Source: Protonemura montana (lineage: Eukaryota; Arthropoda; Insecta; Plecoptera; Nemouridae). Taken from it: 64,000 bases of DNA. The stretch is taken from contig OX387610.1 of assembly GCA_947568835.1 (NCBI GenBank), positions 870,501 through 934,500 of the forward strand, written 5' to 3'. Below, in pieces: positions 51,190-62,759 of this stretch (position 1 is the stretch's first letter; each line of letters opens with the position of its first letter). The notes under the pieces were generated by a model, which worked only from the letters and a program-made list of their open reading frames with translations, was not told where the DNA came from and made no database searches. The position numbers and the translations under genes were made by a program.

Positions 51190-52630
51190 CTCTAACCCTT
51201 TTCGTTTATTCTCTATTTTAAAAGATCATTAAGGTCATTTATATCAGGTCAGGTCCGGCATTTTCATATTAATTGGAGACGAAACCTTCCTTCTCTTTGT
51301 GCCGGTATCTGTAACTTATTTATTTATCTATTTAAATTTCTCTTACGACTGTACAATTAAGTAACGATTTTTAGGCATTAGAATGATATTAATAATTGGA
51401 TATAATATAATCATTTATGATGTGTTTGGTAAAATAGTTTATTACCTAATTTCCTCATGTACGAATCGGGCGCGGTAGACCATTTGAATTTTTTTGAATT
51501 TTTTTTTTTTGTAATTGGTAGCTCTGATTGATGTACTGAATGAAGTCCTCTCTGGTGAAGTGCTTGTTTCACATATCCGTATATCAGCTTCCTTGTCTTT
51601 TAATATGTCCAATATTCTTTCTAATTACGGTACTATGTCATCTAGAATATTGCCAGTCTGGCTCTGCAAGTTTTCTCAGCCTGTGAGATTGATTATTTTG
51701 TCCCTGTTTGGGTAAGTCTACCAAAATAGTCGTTATATTCAATCTGATATGGTTATGGCAACGGTTCCTACCTCGTGGCGAAATCTCTTTTATTACGTTT
51801 AGAAATAAATTCCTTGCCAGGCTGGGGTTTCCTATAGTTATTGGTTCTATACGTTCTTTGACCTTTAGAATGATCCTTAAAGAATTGAGATTCTAGCTGA
51901 GGTATATCATTCGGAGAATTAGAACTGAATCTTACAATTGGACGCTTAGTTTCTTTTTGCCAACCCTTGCGTAGCTTTCCATGTTTTAAGTGAGGGTTGC
52001 TTCGCTTCTAAGATACTACTAATTTCGATTGAAGTACGAGCTAAGTTATTGACTTTATTTTGCATAATGAACTTGTATTACGTTGTGCTGAACAACGTGT
52101 ATCAATCCGTGTCAGTTTTGTTTTGTTTATTGTCATAAGAATTCCTTAGAATGTACAGACATGTTATAGGTATGAACTTATAATTAATTTTTTATCACAT
52201 TATATATTCTAATTTGAGAAAACTGAATCCACAGCATTTTCAAGAAATAGTAACTTTAATAATCAAGCCTGGCATCAAGACCGGACATTCTGGGTAATTT
52301 AACAGTCACTTGAATGGCAAAGGACAGCTCTGGCATCATTTTATTTAATTTTTAATTTTTGTGCTGTGGATCTGAATTAGCGTATGATAATTCTACAATA
52401 ATAATAGTAGTTTATAGTCACCTGTTCCCAATCACTTAAACTCATTCCACTATTCTACACCTGTTTTTTTAATTCCAATACCTCTCCACATTTTCTTCCC
52501 ATGAGATTATATCCATGTCTAATTTTCTATCTGTCTGCTAAACCTGCCAAATAAACCAATTTTATCTTTGATCGTAAGGCCTGCGATCATTTGAATCCAG
52601 TTTTTGTTTTGGTATTAATTGATTCTTTAT
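51190..52630. other. No recognisable gene
   Basis: AT-rich, with short ORFs only. Between 51515 and 51900 two overlapping plus-strand frames are open, but without family resemblance. Confidence 0.35.
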
Positions 52631-52635
52631 TGCAG

Positions 52636-52910
52636 CAAACCCGACCCAAGGACGGCTTCTAGCACCAGCAACACATTGTGGATGCATTATGAATTCAAGA
52701 ACCACCGACTCACTTTGAATACAACTTTACACAAGGTTAGTTGAAGTTCATACAATTGCTCTGATGAGAAACCAATGAGAAGCTGTCGATGTCTGAGTTA
52801 TGAATTCTTTCTTCTAGATTGCTGTCAACGGCTGCTGGAGACCTGCTCTTGTAAAAGACCAACAACAGAGACAAAGTTTCCATCAACAAAGCTTGTCATG
52901 TCTACTGAAG
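52636..52910 (+). other. Two exon-like segments before the 58-bp array
   Basis: The first segment is bounded by TTATTGCAG (to 52637) and CACAAGGTTAGT (near 52734). The second is bounded by TTCTAG (52819) and TGAAGGTGAGC (52910). A third acceptor-like TTTGTCTTAG at 52975 leads into the tandem array. No long frame links them, so they may be exons of a non-coding transcript or chance matches. Confidence 0.3.
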
Positions 52911-52984
52911 GTGAGCAATTCAGAGCAATGCTTGATATTAATATTTTAACAAATGTCACTATTTTTGTCTTAGTTCAGGAATTT

Positions 52985-53775
52985 CTAGAGCATGCACTGC
53001 CTATAAGAGTGCATGCCAGGTATGTTTTACAGGCTTACTGTCCAGTCGAATGCACTGCCTATAAGAGTGCATGCCAGGTATGTTTTACAGGCTTACTGTC
53101 CAGTCGAATGCACTGCCTATAAGAGTGCATGCCAGGTATGTTTTACAGGCTTACTGTCCAGTCGAATGCACTGCCTATAAGAGTGCATGCCAGGTATGTT
53201 TTACAGGCTTACTGTCCAGTCGAATGCACTGCCTATAAGAGTGCATGCCAGGTATGTTTTACAGGCTTACTGTCCAGTGGAATGCACTGCCTATAAGAGT
53301 GCATGCCAGGTATGTTTTACAGGCTTACTGTCCAGTCGAATGCACTGCCTATAAGAGTGCATGCCAGGTATGTTTTACAGGCTTACTGTCCAGTCGAATG
53401 CACTGCCTATAAGAGTGCATGCCAGGTATGTTTTACAGGCTTACTGTCCAGTCGAATGCACTGCCTATAAGAGTGCATGCCAGGTATGTTTTACAGGCTT
53501 ACTGTCCAGTCGAATGCACTGCCTATAAGAGTGCATGTCAGGTATGTTTTACAGGCTTACTGTCCAGTCGAATGCACTGCCTATAAGAGTGCATGCCAGG
53601 TATGTTTTACAGGCTTACTGTCCAGTCGAATGCACTGCCTATAAGAGTGCATGCCAGGTATGTTTTACAGGCTTACTGTCCAGTCGAATGCACTGCCTAT
53701 AAGAGTGCATGCCAGGTATGTTTTACAGGCTTACTGTCCAGTCGAATGCACTGCCTATAAGAGTGCATGCCATTC
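52985..53775 (+). repeat. 58-bp tandem array, about 13.5 copies
   Basis: The unit starts GAATGCACTGCCTATAAGAG and continues TGCATGCCAGGTATGTTTTA then CAGGCTTACTGTCCAGTC. Copies differ at one or two sites only. Each holds an inverted repeat (ATGCACT, nine bases, AGTGCAT). Each also holds a perfect donor-like CAGGTATGT closely followed by an acceptor-like TTTTACAGG. Confidence 0.95.
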
Positions 53776-54080
53776 TAGGCTTAGTTAGGTTCATCATCAA
53801 AAACAGTGTTTTTTTAAATCCCAACAAGCAGTGTTGCCAGTGTTAGCTTGCCAGTCCAACACTGTTGGCTATCCTGACATGACTAAATGTTTCCCTTATT
53901 TTGCAGGTTGGCGTTCCCTCCCCTCTCGATCTACGTCAACGCAAGACCAGCAGCTTTGTCTACTTTCCGTCCCTCGGGTAGAAAAGCAAGGTTTTTATTT
54001 TATCACAGTGATCGTTTCTCGGCTCTGGATAAACGCATAGTCATAAACAAATATATAAGTATAACTAAGGTGTTTAAAAT
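53776..54080. other. No recognisable gene
   Basis: Follows the array. No exon was recognised. Confidence 0.35.
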
Positions 54081-54084
54081 TAAT

Positions 54085-54256
54085 TTAACCTTGACCGACT
54101 CAGAATTTCATGAAATTAGCCAAAAACCCCCCATAACTTTTGAACTCTTTGAGTAAAAAAAAAAATATATTATTTAAAGCAACATTCTGAACAAGTGTGG
54201 TGTCATGAAATTTTGAGTCAGTCAAGGTCAAGGTCGGTCCTATTTGACATGGAATG
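54085..54256 (-). mobile_element. Small inverted-repeat fragment with a transposon III-like terminus
   Basis: TTGACATGGAATGAC at 54244-54258 is the reverse of the terminal motif TCATTCCATGTCAA. Inside, AACCTTGACCGACTCAGAAT (54088) pairs with ATTTTGAGTCAGTCAAGGTC (54209), forming a long imperfect stem. It is probably a non-autonomous relative of transposon III. Confidence 0.5.
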
Positions 54257-54901
54257 ACTTGCAAGCATTGTTAGAAATAAAACAACCGCAGGATAAGAAT
54301 CAAATTGTCACTGGGACAGAGATCTCGGGAAACTGTCAGCTGTTTGCTTCCTCCAATCAAAAGCACCGGACAACTGGAATTTAGATTTTGTTTATTGAAC
54401 GTAGCAACCCAATAGTTTCCAGGACGGTCTGAAATCTTTGTTGTCTTCTGTTTTTAACTTGAGATGGTTGTTTTTGTTGGATCGTTGCTTGGATGCGGAT
54501 AAGAATCTTTGCATCGGTTTTGAGAAAACCTCTTTTCAATTTGTTTTTTGAATGCTAAGCAAAGAACAACTCATTTTCCCAACGTCTACCAACAGTATTT
54601 GTTAGGGTAATTATTTAAGTAAAAGTCATTGTTGATATTTTCGTGTTTTTTTTTGTTATCAGAGAAATGTCAGGACTGCTTTCACCCTCGATAAAGTAAC
54701 AGGCACGAGTTGTAGAACTTTAGGAAAATGATTTGTTTTCACTTAGCGTTGAAAAAACCCAGTTGTAGAAAGTTATTGCAAATGTGATTTTGTTGCTGCT
54801 TGTGATAATGAAATGTATTGCCATGACTTACAATAAAAACAAAATCTTGCTGATAAAGTTGTTTGTATTTTTCAAAACGCTTACCCCTTATTCTGTCCGC
54901 G

Positions 54902-54941
<40 letters not shown>
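54902..54941. repeat. Poly-A tract of about 40
   Basis: It corresponds to the T-rich run before CGCGGGCAGG in the left copy of the composite element. It causes Lys-only and Phe-only ORFs that are not genes. Confidence 0.9.
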
Positions 54942-54946
<5 letters not shown>

Positions 54947-54959
54947 AAACTGGAACCAA

Positions 54960-55800
54960 AACCTAGTTTTGACCGGATTCGAACCCGGGAATATAAATCC
55001 GTGTGCAGCACTGAAGCCAGCACGTTACCATTGAGCCACGCTGCCCCGATATTAACCTAGTGGTTTAACTTGTATATGAGCCACTTTGGACTTAGTAAAA
55101 AAAAAAAAACTTCACTGAAATACTTCTAATTATTTTTATCGTGTTCCTCTTCAATGGAAATATATTTTAAATGGGGTGTTGCTGAAAACAAAACATGACG
55201 GTGTCGGGGATCGAACCCCGGACTCTTCCTACTGAAGATGTAGACCATACCACTGAGCTATTTGGATACTTGATATGATGAGGATTTATTAGGCAACATA
55301 AGATGCAATTTAACTTTTGTAATGAATTACAGTCGCGACTTGAAGAACAAAAAGCAGATCAGTTAATTCATTCACTCTAAGATTGTTATTCGCTGATGAA
55401 GATTGCAACCCAACAAGCCGTACATACGAGTCGACTTCTTAGAGTTGTCACATGATGATCTCGATGAAACTGATGAGAGATGGATTGTCATGTTGTTAAC
55501 ATCTGAACACACGCACACACTATTTGCTACTTACCTTGTGACGTAGCTTCGCTGTCAGATGCGTCGGGGATCGAACTGGGGACCCCTCGTACTGAAGTTG
55601 ACGAACATCCCACTCGGCCACATAGACTCATGCAATCAGGATGGATTTATTAACAAACACGTAGTGTCAATCACTGAAAATGAATTCTATACTCTGTGAT
55701 AAGCAAAAAGCGGAGCGGCCGGGAATCGAACCCGAGACCACGGATCCCCGCATTCATGAAGCAACTTCTGCGATGGGCCACCGAGACACGATAATTTTGA
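54960..55800 (-). repeat. Cluster of four tRNA-like modules, inverted
   Basis: On the minus strand B-box-like motifs occur near 54980 (CGGGTTCGAATCCGG), 55210 (CGGGGTTCGATCCCCG), 55570 (CCAGTTCGATCCCCG) and 55730 (CGGGTTCGATTCCCGG). Matching A-box-like motifs lie 40-60 bases upstream, for example ATAGCTCAGTGG near 55258. None pairs well in the acceptor stem, so they are treated as SINE-like modules. Confidence 0.6.
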
Positions 55801-56039
55801 CAGGAAATAAGATATAATTAAACAATGTAATTTAGCTGCAGTGTAAAAACAGTCGATTGTTAGAGTTAGTTGAGAAATAAAACGAGATTTAAATAAATAA
55901 TTTCTGACGGTAATATTTATTTGTGAATCCTAGTGGGTGAGCAACCCATCGTATACGTGTGCACTGACATGCTGCTGATGGTGCAGGCGTTGGGGTCAAT
56001 GAACCCAAATTATCAGAAGAAAATCAAGAAAAACGGGGT

Positions 56040-56870
56040 AAGTATTCATCGCAGATAAGAACGGGGGAGTGCATTCGACTCATCTTGAAATTCTACCCCT
56101 GTTGACACACCTCGCGGGTCAAAATCCATCACTTGATATTCCACTCGAAAAATATTGAAAAAATCAATGGACTAACTAACCCCTTACGGTTTTACTTGAT
56201 TTTTGAAGATTCGCCCATACTGTGGTCTAAGGGGTAGTTTGCACCCCCGAACACGATGGGCTAAGTAGATTTTGCGTTAGCCTTATACTTTAGCAGCTAT
56301 ATCGATTTTAAACATTAAAACTTGAATAACTCCCTTAATATCAATCGGAGACAACATCTGAGGGGTGCATTCGACTTCCCTTACAATTATACCCCTGTTG
56401 ACACCCCTCGCGGGTCAAAATCCATCACTTGAAATTCCACTCGAAAAATATTGAAAAAATCAATGGACTAACCCCTTACGGTTTTTCTTGATTTTTGAAG
56501 ATTCGCCCATACTGTGATCTAAGGGGTAGTTTACACCCCCGAACACGATGGGCTAATTAGATTTTGCGTTAGCCTTATACTTTAGCAGCTATATCGATTT
56601 TAAACATTAAAACTTGAATAACTCCTTTATTATTAATCTGAGACAAAAACAAAGGGTTGCATTCAACTCCCCTTGAAATTCTACCCCTGTTGACACCCCT
56701 CGTGGACCCTGAATGCAACCCTCATTTTTTGTCTCACAATAATATTAAGGGAGTTATTTTAGTTTTAATGTTTAAAATCAATATAGCGGCTAAAGTTTGA
56801 TGTTTACGCAAAATTGAAATAGCCTATCGTCTGCGGTGGACGTGGTGCAAACTACCCCTTCAAACTGACA
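56040..56870. repeat. Array of long units (about 300 bp), two to three copies
   Basis: The sequence from CCCCTGTTGACACC through CACTCGAAAAATATTGAAAA to GGTAGTTTGCACCCCCGAAC and CGATGGGCTAA recurs at about 56100, 56390 and, in part, 56690. The last part (56710-56870) turns into an inverted version (TAATATTAAGGGAGTTA). It is related to 2280-2600. Confidence 0.8.
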
Positions 56871-57005
56871 CTGCGACTGATTCACTTCCAGTACAGTAAG
56901 ACTTGGTGCTCTTCCTAAGCTAAGAACCTCTGTTCAGTACCAAGGGTCTGCGCACGAGGGAGCTGTGTAAATCATCGTGGTAGTAAGAAACTCTGCGAGT
57001 GCTAA
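56867..57005 (+). repeat. Repeat shared with 49960-50100
   Basis: Same motifs in the same order as at 49960-50100 (GACTGATTCACTTCCAGT to AAACTCTGCGAGTGCTA). It adjoins the end of the composite element here as it does at 50 kb. Confidence 0.65.
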
Positions 57006-57358
57006 CGGACTAGTCGTCGGCAGCGAACTCTAGAGGGCAAATGAGCGGCGACGGCTATGACTGTAAATAATAAGACAGGGTCAATACAATCATCGGCCAA
57101 ACATGGCCGGCTTTCATGACATTGTTATATTATTCATTATTAATTAGTGATTAACAGCAGGTTGTATTTGGAAATAAAGCCATTTTGTGAAATAAAATTT
57201 GTTTTATGATTCCCTTATTTGGTGTCGCCTGTTTCCGGTCGAAGTGATCTCCAAGTGAGGTAGTAGTGGATAAATCTCACAATATTTAGTATACGCAATG
57301 CTATAGACACACATTTCCTATAAACACGGATTATTTTTCTGATTTTTTCTTTCTTCCA

Positions 57359-57364
57359 TTTATT
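57359..57364 (-). terminator. Candidate polyadenylation signal for the dynein gene
   Basis: AATAAA on the minus strand, about 93 bases after the stop codon. Other A/T-rich hexamers nearby make the choice tentative. Confidence 0.4.
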
Positions 57365-57456
57365 GTAGTCAAAGAACTGAGCACAAAATTTGTACAAAAA
57401 TAAATTAAAAATAAAATAAATATTGACTAAGAAAATTGAAATTGGTATTTGTTGAA

Positions 57457-60400
57457 TCAGTCATCGAGCTGGCAAAGCGAGGCAACTCCGCGGTTGATCC
57501 AATGTCTCTCTGGCTTGTCAGACAAGAAGTCCATGAACATGACAAAGTTGGTCGAGTGTCCCGTGGTCGAAAGAATTCCCCGACGGGCGCTGGTCTTGTA
57601 TACGGGACAGTTGTAGCTCGGAGGTTTCACAAACTCAGCCTGGTCGTACAGAAAACACAATTGCATTGGTACAAAATATTACTTGCTAATAATAAGCCAC
57701 TTGTTATGGTTCTTAGGCTCATGTCTACTTTATCTAAGTTTAGCACTAGTTTTCACTAACATTATTTAAACTGGGTTTTGTCAATAAGCAACTTGATGCC
57801 TGTTTTTCAGCAGTCCGCTAAGAACCAAACAGTTCGTTCATATGTTAATTGCTTGGCAACAGCCAATCAGAAAATGTATTTTGTTTGTTAACTGTCTGTT
57901 AATTACTTAACGTGCTATAGACTGAGCCTTAGTATACTAATATACCTTATATTCCTTATAAACTATCCTTAACTATACTTCAATTTTTCTAAGAAAGTAA
58001 TTTTTGTTGCCAGCTTTGAAAACGAAAAAAAAAACTTTTAAGCATATGATATTCAATGTTAGATTCAACGTTTGGTAGCCATGGAGATGCTGAGATCACC
58101 TGACAGAGCTTCTCAATTCTGCTATCTTATGTTACCACGGGTATATCATGGCCTAGCATAGGATGTTCAATGGTAGATTCAACGTTTGGTAGCCATGGAG
58201 ATGGTGAGATCGCCTGACAGAGCTTCTCAATTCTGCTATCTTATGTTACCACGGGTATAGCATGGCCTAGCATAGGAGGTTCAATGGTAGATTCAACGTT
58301 TGGTAGCCATGGAGATGCTGAGATCACCTGACAGAGCTTCTCAATTCTGCTATCTTATGTTACCACGGGTATATCATGGCCTAGCATAGGAGGTTCAATG
58401 GTAGATTCAACGTTTGGTAGCCATGGAGATGCTGAGATCGCCTGACAGATCTTCTAAAAATTACTAGCTTATCCTACCGGGACTAAACCTATAGGTACCC
58501 TAGTCTACAACATATCTGAAAATTTAAATGAAACCCTTCTGAATGTTGGAATCAAGGGCTTTTCTTAATTTTTCTTGGTACAATACATTTCCAGCCTTTA
58601 AGATTTAACTTACCACCATTGGGTTTATAAATAGGTTCAGTCAGTGAAAGCATTTCTGAAAAATAATCCAACTAATGAACTTTTTGATTAAAGAAGATTG
58701 TAGTTGCTGCCGGTGAAGCCAATGTTAAGTCGAGAGTTAAGAAATTTCAGCACCGTGAGCAAACACTAGAAAAAAAATCCTGCAACTGCCGTTAATGTTT
58801 AAAAGATTAAACAAACTTCAGGGAACATAAAAGTTCCGAGTTCGTGACCCGGTTTAGTCGCACATTTTTCCATTCGTCGCTTGCTGATTTGAACTTCTAT
58901 AAAAAGTCACCAAAAAAACCAAAAGATCCTGCATTTGTGACTGGATTACCCTAAAATAATCTAGATTAATGCTAACCTCAATGATTGATAAACATGTATC
59001 GATATTTTGAGTCGTTATTTGTTGCACCAACCACACTCATTACCACAAGCTGCCGATTCGTTTGCTCTGAAGAACTTTCAATTTAAGCGTAGAAACTCCG
59101 AACAAACCTAAGAACCTACAAACCTAATGATTACGCCAAACTAAATTACAAGGTATCTTTTTAAATACCTTGATTCCGGGCTTGAGCCATATTATAGGAA
59201 TAGCATCAAATAGAATTTTCGGGAAACTTTCGTCCAGTTTCCGTTCTTCTCTGTTCCATCTGGCCCCCTCTAGGAAGAGCCCTCGACAGTAGACCCCATA
59301 CTCTGGCTCCTCCTCTGTGCTCAAGTCTTCAGGCATCACTTGGAACTCGAAGCCAAGGTGGTCGATGGGAATCGTGTGTTTGCGGGCAAAGTTTTGCAGC
59401 ACCCCGGTGAGGAAAGACTGGGTGAAGTAGAATCCACTCAGCCAGAACACGATGGGGGCACCATCATCGATCCAGTCTTGCAGGAACTTAAGCCTACGAG
59501 GAGTGAAGACGATATTACTTCACGTAATGATTCTCAATCTTGGGCTCTGGGAGGACGTGAGAAGTAGGTAGGGAAGACCGAGAGAAAGATGGATGGAAAG
59601 ATTACGAGCAGATGGGGAGGAAAGAGCAAGAAAATGCAATGACAGTATGGTAAACCTTGCTTTTGGCAAATTATTATAAAGGAAAGAGTTTTTGGCAGAG
59701 CATTTTATGAAGTCTTTTGCCTTAAATATTATGTTTTCTACTGATTTTGATAAAGAAATGGATGAAAAAATAAAACATTAAAAAAAATTACTACTAGACA
59801 TATATTTTTGTTGAAGTCAAAGCCCAAGGCCTACAAACGGTGGGCCTGTGCAGGTCCACACTCGGCGTAAGAACCCAAAGAAGCAGCAGTAAACTTAAAA
59901 TGCTTTTACGATGTCTCTTCTCTCCAGTGATGACGGCAACAGCCGAATATTAACAAACAATTACCTTCTATCGCGGCCTGCTACTCTCGCTCGATAAGTT
60001 TTGTACTCTAATTTTACCATTCCAATCAATATATTTGTTATCCCAGCACTTTGCAGGAATTTACGAAATTATTTCGAAGAGGAGCAATTTGAGTAGATCA
60101 GAACTAAAAACATAGTAAGTTGATTGCAAACCTCTGCTACCGTACCTTGCCAATAGATCTGTGACGTAGCTGCCCAAGGGTTTCAGAGAAGGATACGACT
60201 TTCCGGCCCACGCTTTGGGCACGCGACCAACCAGCATGCTGCTGTAGACCTCTTCTAGGAAAGCTGACATAACGACCAGCCCCTTGACTGCCTTTTGTAC
60301 GTTGCGCAGCGTCGATTGCACAATGGCTATGAGACGATTGAACCTGGGGCGGAGAATAGTGTGCATAACTAGAGATATTGTTCAGATACTAATTAGACTC

Positions 60401-61350
60401 AGTCCTGCCAGATACACGTTAAAATCTAAAAATTAAAACAAAAAAAGACATTTGCTTGTTAAAAAATGTTCTTTTCTCATAATAGCAGATTTTTACAGTA
60501 GAAATATTGAAGTAATTATGGTCATTAATAATAACTGATTAATAATTCTAGAGGTTTTTATTCCACTAAATACAAAAATGTACGAGAAGCTCAGAAGTTA
60601 TTGAGAAATCAGACTGTACATGACCAAACAAAAGACCAGTTTACTTACACAATTTGTTGCGTTACAACCAGCAATAAATAAAATAAATTGCTATGACACA
60701 TTCAGGATGCAAGTAGGTACTAGACTATCAAAATAATTCCCTTCTGACTGCCAAGCATCTCCCTACCTCATTCAGCAACCAGCAAGGCCAAAGTTAAGAT
60801 CGGTGCATGCCAGCCCGACTGGATAGACCATCTCAAACATATTATTAAACTCATTCAAACAAGACAAAAAATTCAAATTATCCGAGGTCAGTGGTTATTT
60901 TGAATGTACGCTCACGCACCTCTTCTTGCAATGGTGTGCGTCGATCACTCATTCCGGGAAAAGTTTGGTCTGCTCTACATTTCAATTCAAGAAACACACG
61001 TTAATTTTTTCGTGTTGGTGAACATTTTAATTGGAAATGGCATTCAACAAAACGTAGACCTGTATTCACAGAATCTTATCACTCTGAAAAATAAATGGCA
61101 AATTCACAAGCTCATAATTGTGACAACGCAAAGCGATAGCAAAGCTAAGCTTAGCTAAGCTTTGTAAGCTTTGCCCGAACTCCCTTGAAGAATACCGCAC
61201 CCATAAGGTCGTCTGACACTAAAAATGTTATTGAATTACTGTCATCCTGTAAAAATTTTATTCAAATCCTACTATATAACTATAACTGACTTATTCGATA
61301 ACAATATTTATGTATATTTGTATGTATATTTTGTTCCCGGAATAAAAAAC

Positions 61351-61386
<36 letters not shown>

Positions 61387-62759
61387 GCTCAGGCAACGCT
61401 ACCCTTTGTCAGGCAGCACCAACAAAGCGTAGCAAGAGTATAGAAATAGTTTCAATGTTTTTTGCCTTTTGGCACAGCATCCCCCCCCCCCCCCCCCTCC
61501 CTCCAAGAAAACACATGATCTAGAACAGCACTTGAATTCAATTGAGAGCGTACGCACCTTTTTCGTTACAAATTAACTACTGGCCGAGGGCACCTATTTT
61601 GCCGAAATTCTGAAGGTAAACTACGCACCTGATAAGCTCTTGTTTGAGGACAGTGTTCATTGAATTTGTGTACATCACGGGGTACTTGATGTCCACTTCC
61701 TCGATGTTGAACTGCTTGGGTGTCTTGGCCAGGATATCGGCCGCCAACTCGACCAGCATCTCGTCCGAATCTCCGCCACCCGCGCCAGCTGTTATCTGAG
61801 TCTGCGTGAGCAGCACTCCTGCAAAAGATGACGAGGATCAAGCGTGGCTTAAAATGAATGCTAGAAAAACCCTACGTTGCGGCAGCTTTTCCTTTCACGA
61901 AGTGCACGATTTTTTCTTCAAATGATGTGGGATTGAAATGCAGAATGAGTTTGAAAATAACATAAAAATAATGCATTGAAACTCGTGATTTTTATTATTG
62001 GGAATAACCTCTCAAAAATTGATGCCCAAGTGGGGATTCAAACCCCAATCCCCACCTACCATGGGTGTTGCATTGAGCTACTTGGACACATCATTTTAGA
62101 GATGATTTCAGTGTATTTGATGAGAATGACGAATCTCCAAGGAGTAGAACCAAGAGGCTGTGAATACTCACAGTCACTCTGATTCTAGTGACGCTATATC
62201 ACGTCACAACCTGTCAATCTCGAGTAACTACAAATTGACGTTGGATGCTTAAAATAAGTTGAAAGTTTCATGAATGGAATCGGAAAAATGAATTCGGTTT
62301 GCCGTGTTGGAAACACAGGATCTCATGAGATCACTGAAGTTAAGCAACACTGCGCTGAGGCAGGTATTGGGGGGCACAAGTTTTTTTTTTTTACTTTATT
62401 GTCCCCACAAACAACTTGCTTCCAATGCTCCAATCAGATTTCACAGCATTAAATTCAAAATGTTTGTGCTTTATGTTCGTTCCAGTTAAACTTTGAATCT
62501 CTTTCTGCATTAAGGTACAGAAATCACCCATAGCTTCTATTATGTGATACGCTAGTAGAAAACAGGTATGCATGTATACAGATAGGTACCGTTGAGCAGT
62601 TGGATGGTCTCATTGTTGTCCTTGGTGATATCTGCATTCTCGTGAAGTCCATACGTTTCCGGCATCGAAACCAGGGGCAGACCGCGGAGGTAGGTCAGTA
62701 TTCCCGCGTGGTCGGTCACTTCCGGCACGTGGTAGATTCCGCTCGGCGAGAACGCATAC
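57457..62759 (-). CDS. Axonemal dynein heavy chain, last five exons (3' part of gene)
   Basis: Exons on the minus strand are 62759-62590, 61818-61629, 60343-60146, 59493-59169 and 57639-57457. All junctions are GT-AG, phases agree, and together they give 354 residues and a stop at 57457. Landmarks of the AAA6 and C-terminal region: [115 protein letters not shown] and [15 protein letters not shown], ending [15 protein letters not shown]. The wording is closest to inner-arm heavy chains of the DNAH1/3/7/12 type. The motor powers ciliary or flagellar beating. Motor domains AAA1-5 lie beyond the right edge. All exons are undamaged. Confidence 0.9.
58045..58460. repeat. 114-bp tandem array, 3.6 copies, in the last dynein intron
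   Basis: The unit contains GTTCAATGGTAGATTCAACG and TTGGTAGCCATGGAGATGC; copies start at 58052, 58166, 58280 and 58394. Differences are few, so the array is young. The last copy decays after CGCCTGACAG. Confidence 0.9.
60370..61200. other. Dynein intron sequence
   Basis: Intron between the exons at 60343 and 61629. No gene is seen; a plus-strand ORF at 60904-61158 has no family resemblance. Confidence 0.5.
61200..61388 (+). mobile_element. LINE 3' tail with (ATT)n
   Basis: CCCGGAATAAAAAACC is followed by an ATT microsatellite at 61352-61385, with AT-rich 3' UTR-like sequence before it. It resembles the LINE tail at 34.5 kb. No coding sequence is attached. Confidence 0.5.
61481..61498. repeat. 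Poly-C tract in a dynein intron
   Basis: A run of about 18 C residues, followed by TCCCTCCAAG. Confidence 0.9.
61995..62155 (-). repeat. tRNA-derived repeat (family D), copy 1
   Basis: The minus strand has an A-box-like TAGCTCAATGCAACACCC and a B-box-like GGGGTTTGAATCCCC. The flanks CTCAAAAATTGATGCCCAA and GTATTTGATGAGAATGACG are shared with 63386-63640. Confidence 0.65.
62305..62377 (+). ncRNA. 5S-rRNA-like fragment (pseudogene or 5S-derived SINE head)
   Basis: GATCTCATGAGATCACTGAA, GTTAAGCAACACTGCGCTGA and GGCAGGTATTGGGGGG follow the central and 3' part of animal 5S rRNA, including the internal control region (A box AGTTAAGCAAC, C box near GTATTGG). The 5' third is weak or missing, and the 3' end passes into a T-run at 62381. 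It lies in a dynein intron on the opposite strand. It is not a complete 5S gene; a 5S-derived SINE is the main alternative. Confidence 0.6.

Larger units (their letters stand above)
54540..56880 (-). mobile_element. Composite non-coding element with tRNA-like modules, right copy (inverted)
   Basis: Read on the minus strand it repeats the left copy: array section (56.87-56.04), body with CACCC-type palindrome (near 55940), four tRNA-like modules (55.80-54.96), A/T homopolymer (54902-54941) followed by the CGCGGACAG motif, and end section to 54540. The end sections of the two copies align over about 350 bp, for example GTGCCTGTTACTTTATC at 5320 and its complement near 54695. The body is shorter than in the left copy. 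Confidence 0.6.

Noticed and set aside
52985-53775. CRISPR-like array
   Set aside because: There are no unique spacers: the full 58-bp unit is repeated head to tail, and the genome is eukaryotic with no cas genes.
54739-55060. Poly-Phe and poly-Lys ORFs
   Set aside because: They are translations of a 40-base poly-A tract; the flanks are repeat sequence.
61566-61841. Separate 91-codon ORF rich in Arg and Gly
   Set aside because: It is an alternative frame over the dynein exon at 61818-61629; the dynein frame is conserved and spliced.
62305-62377. A functional 5S rRNA gene
   Set aside because: The 5' third is not recognisable, and several conserved positions differ.
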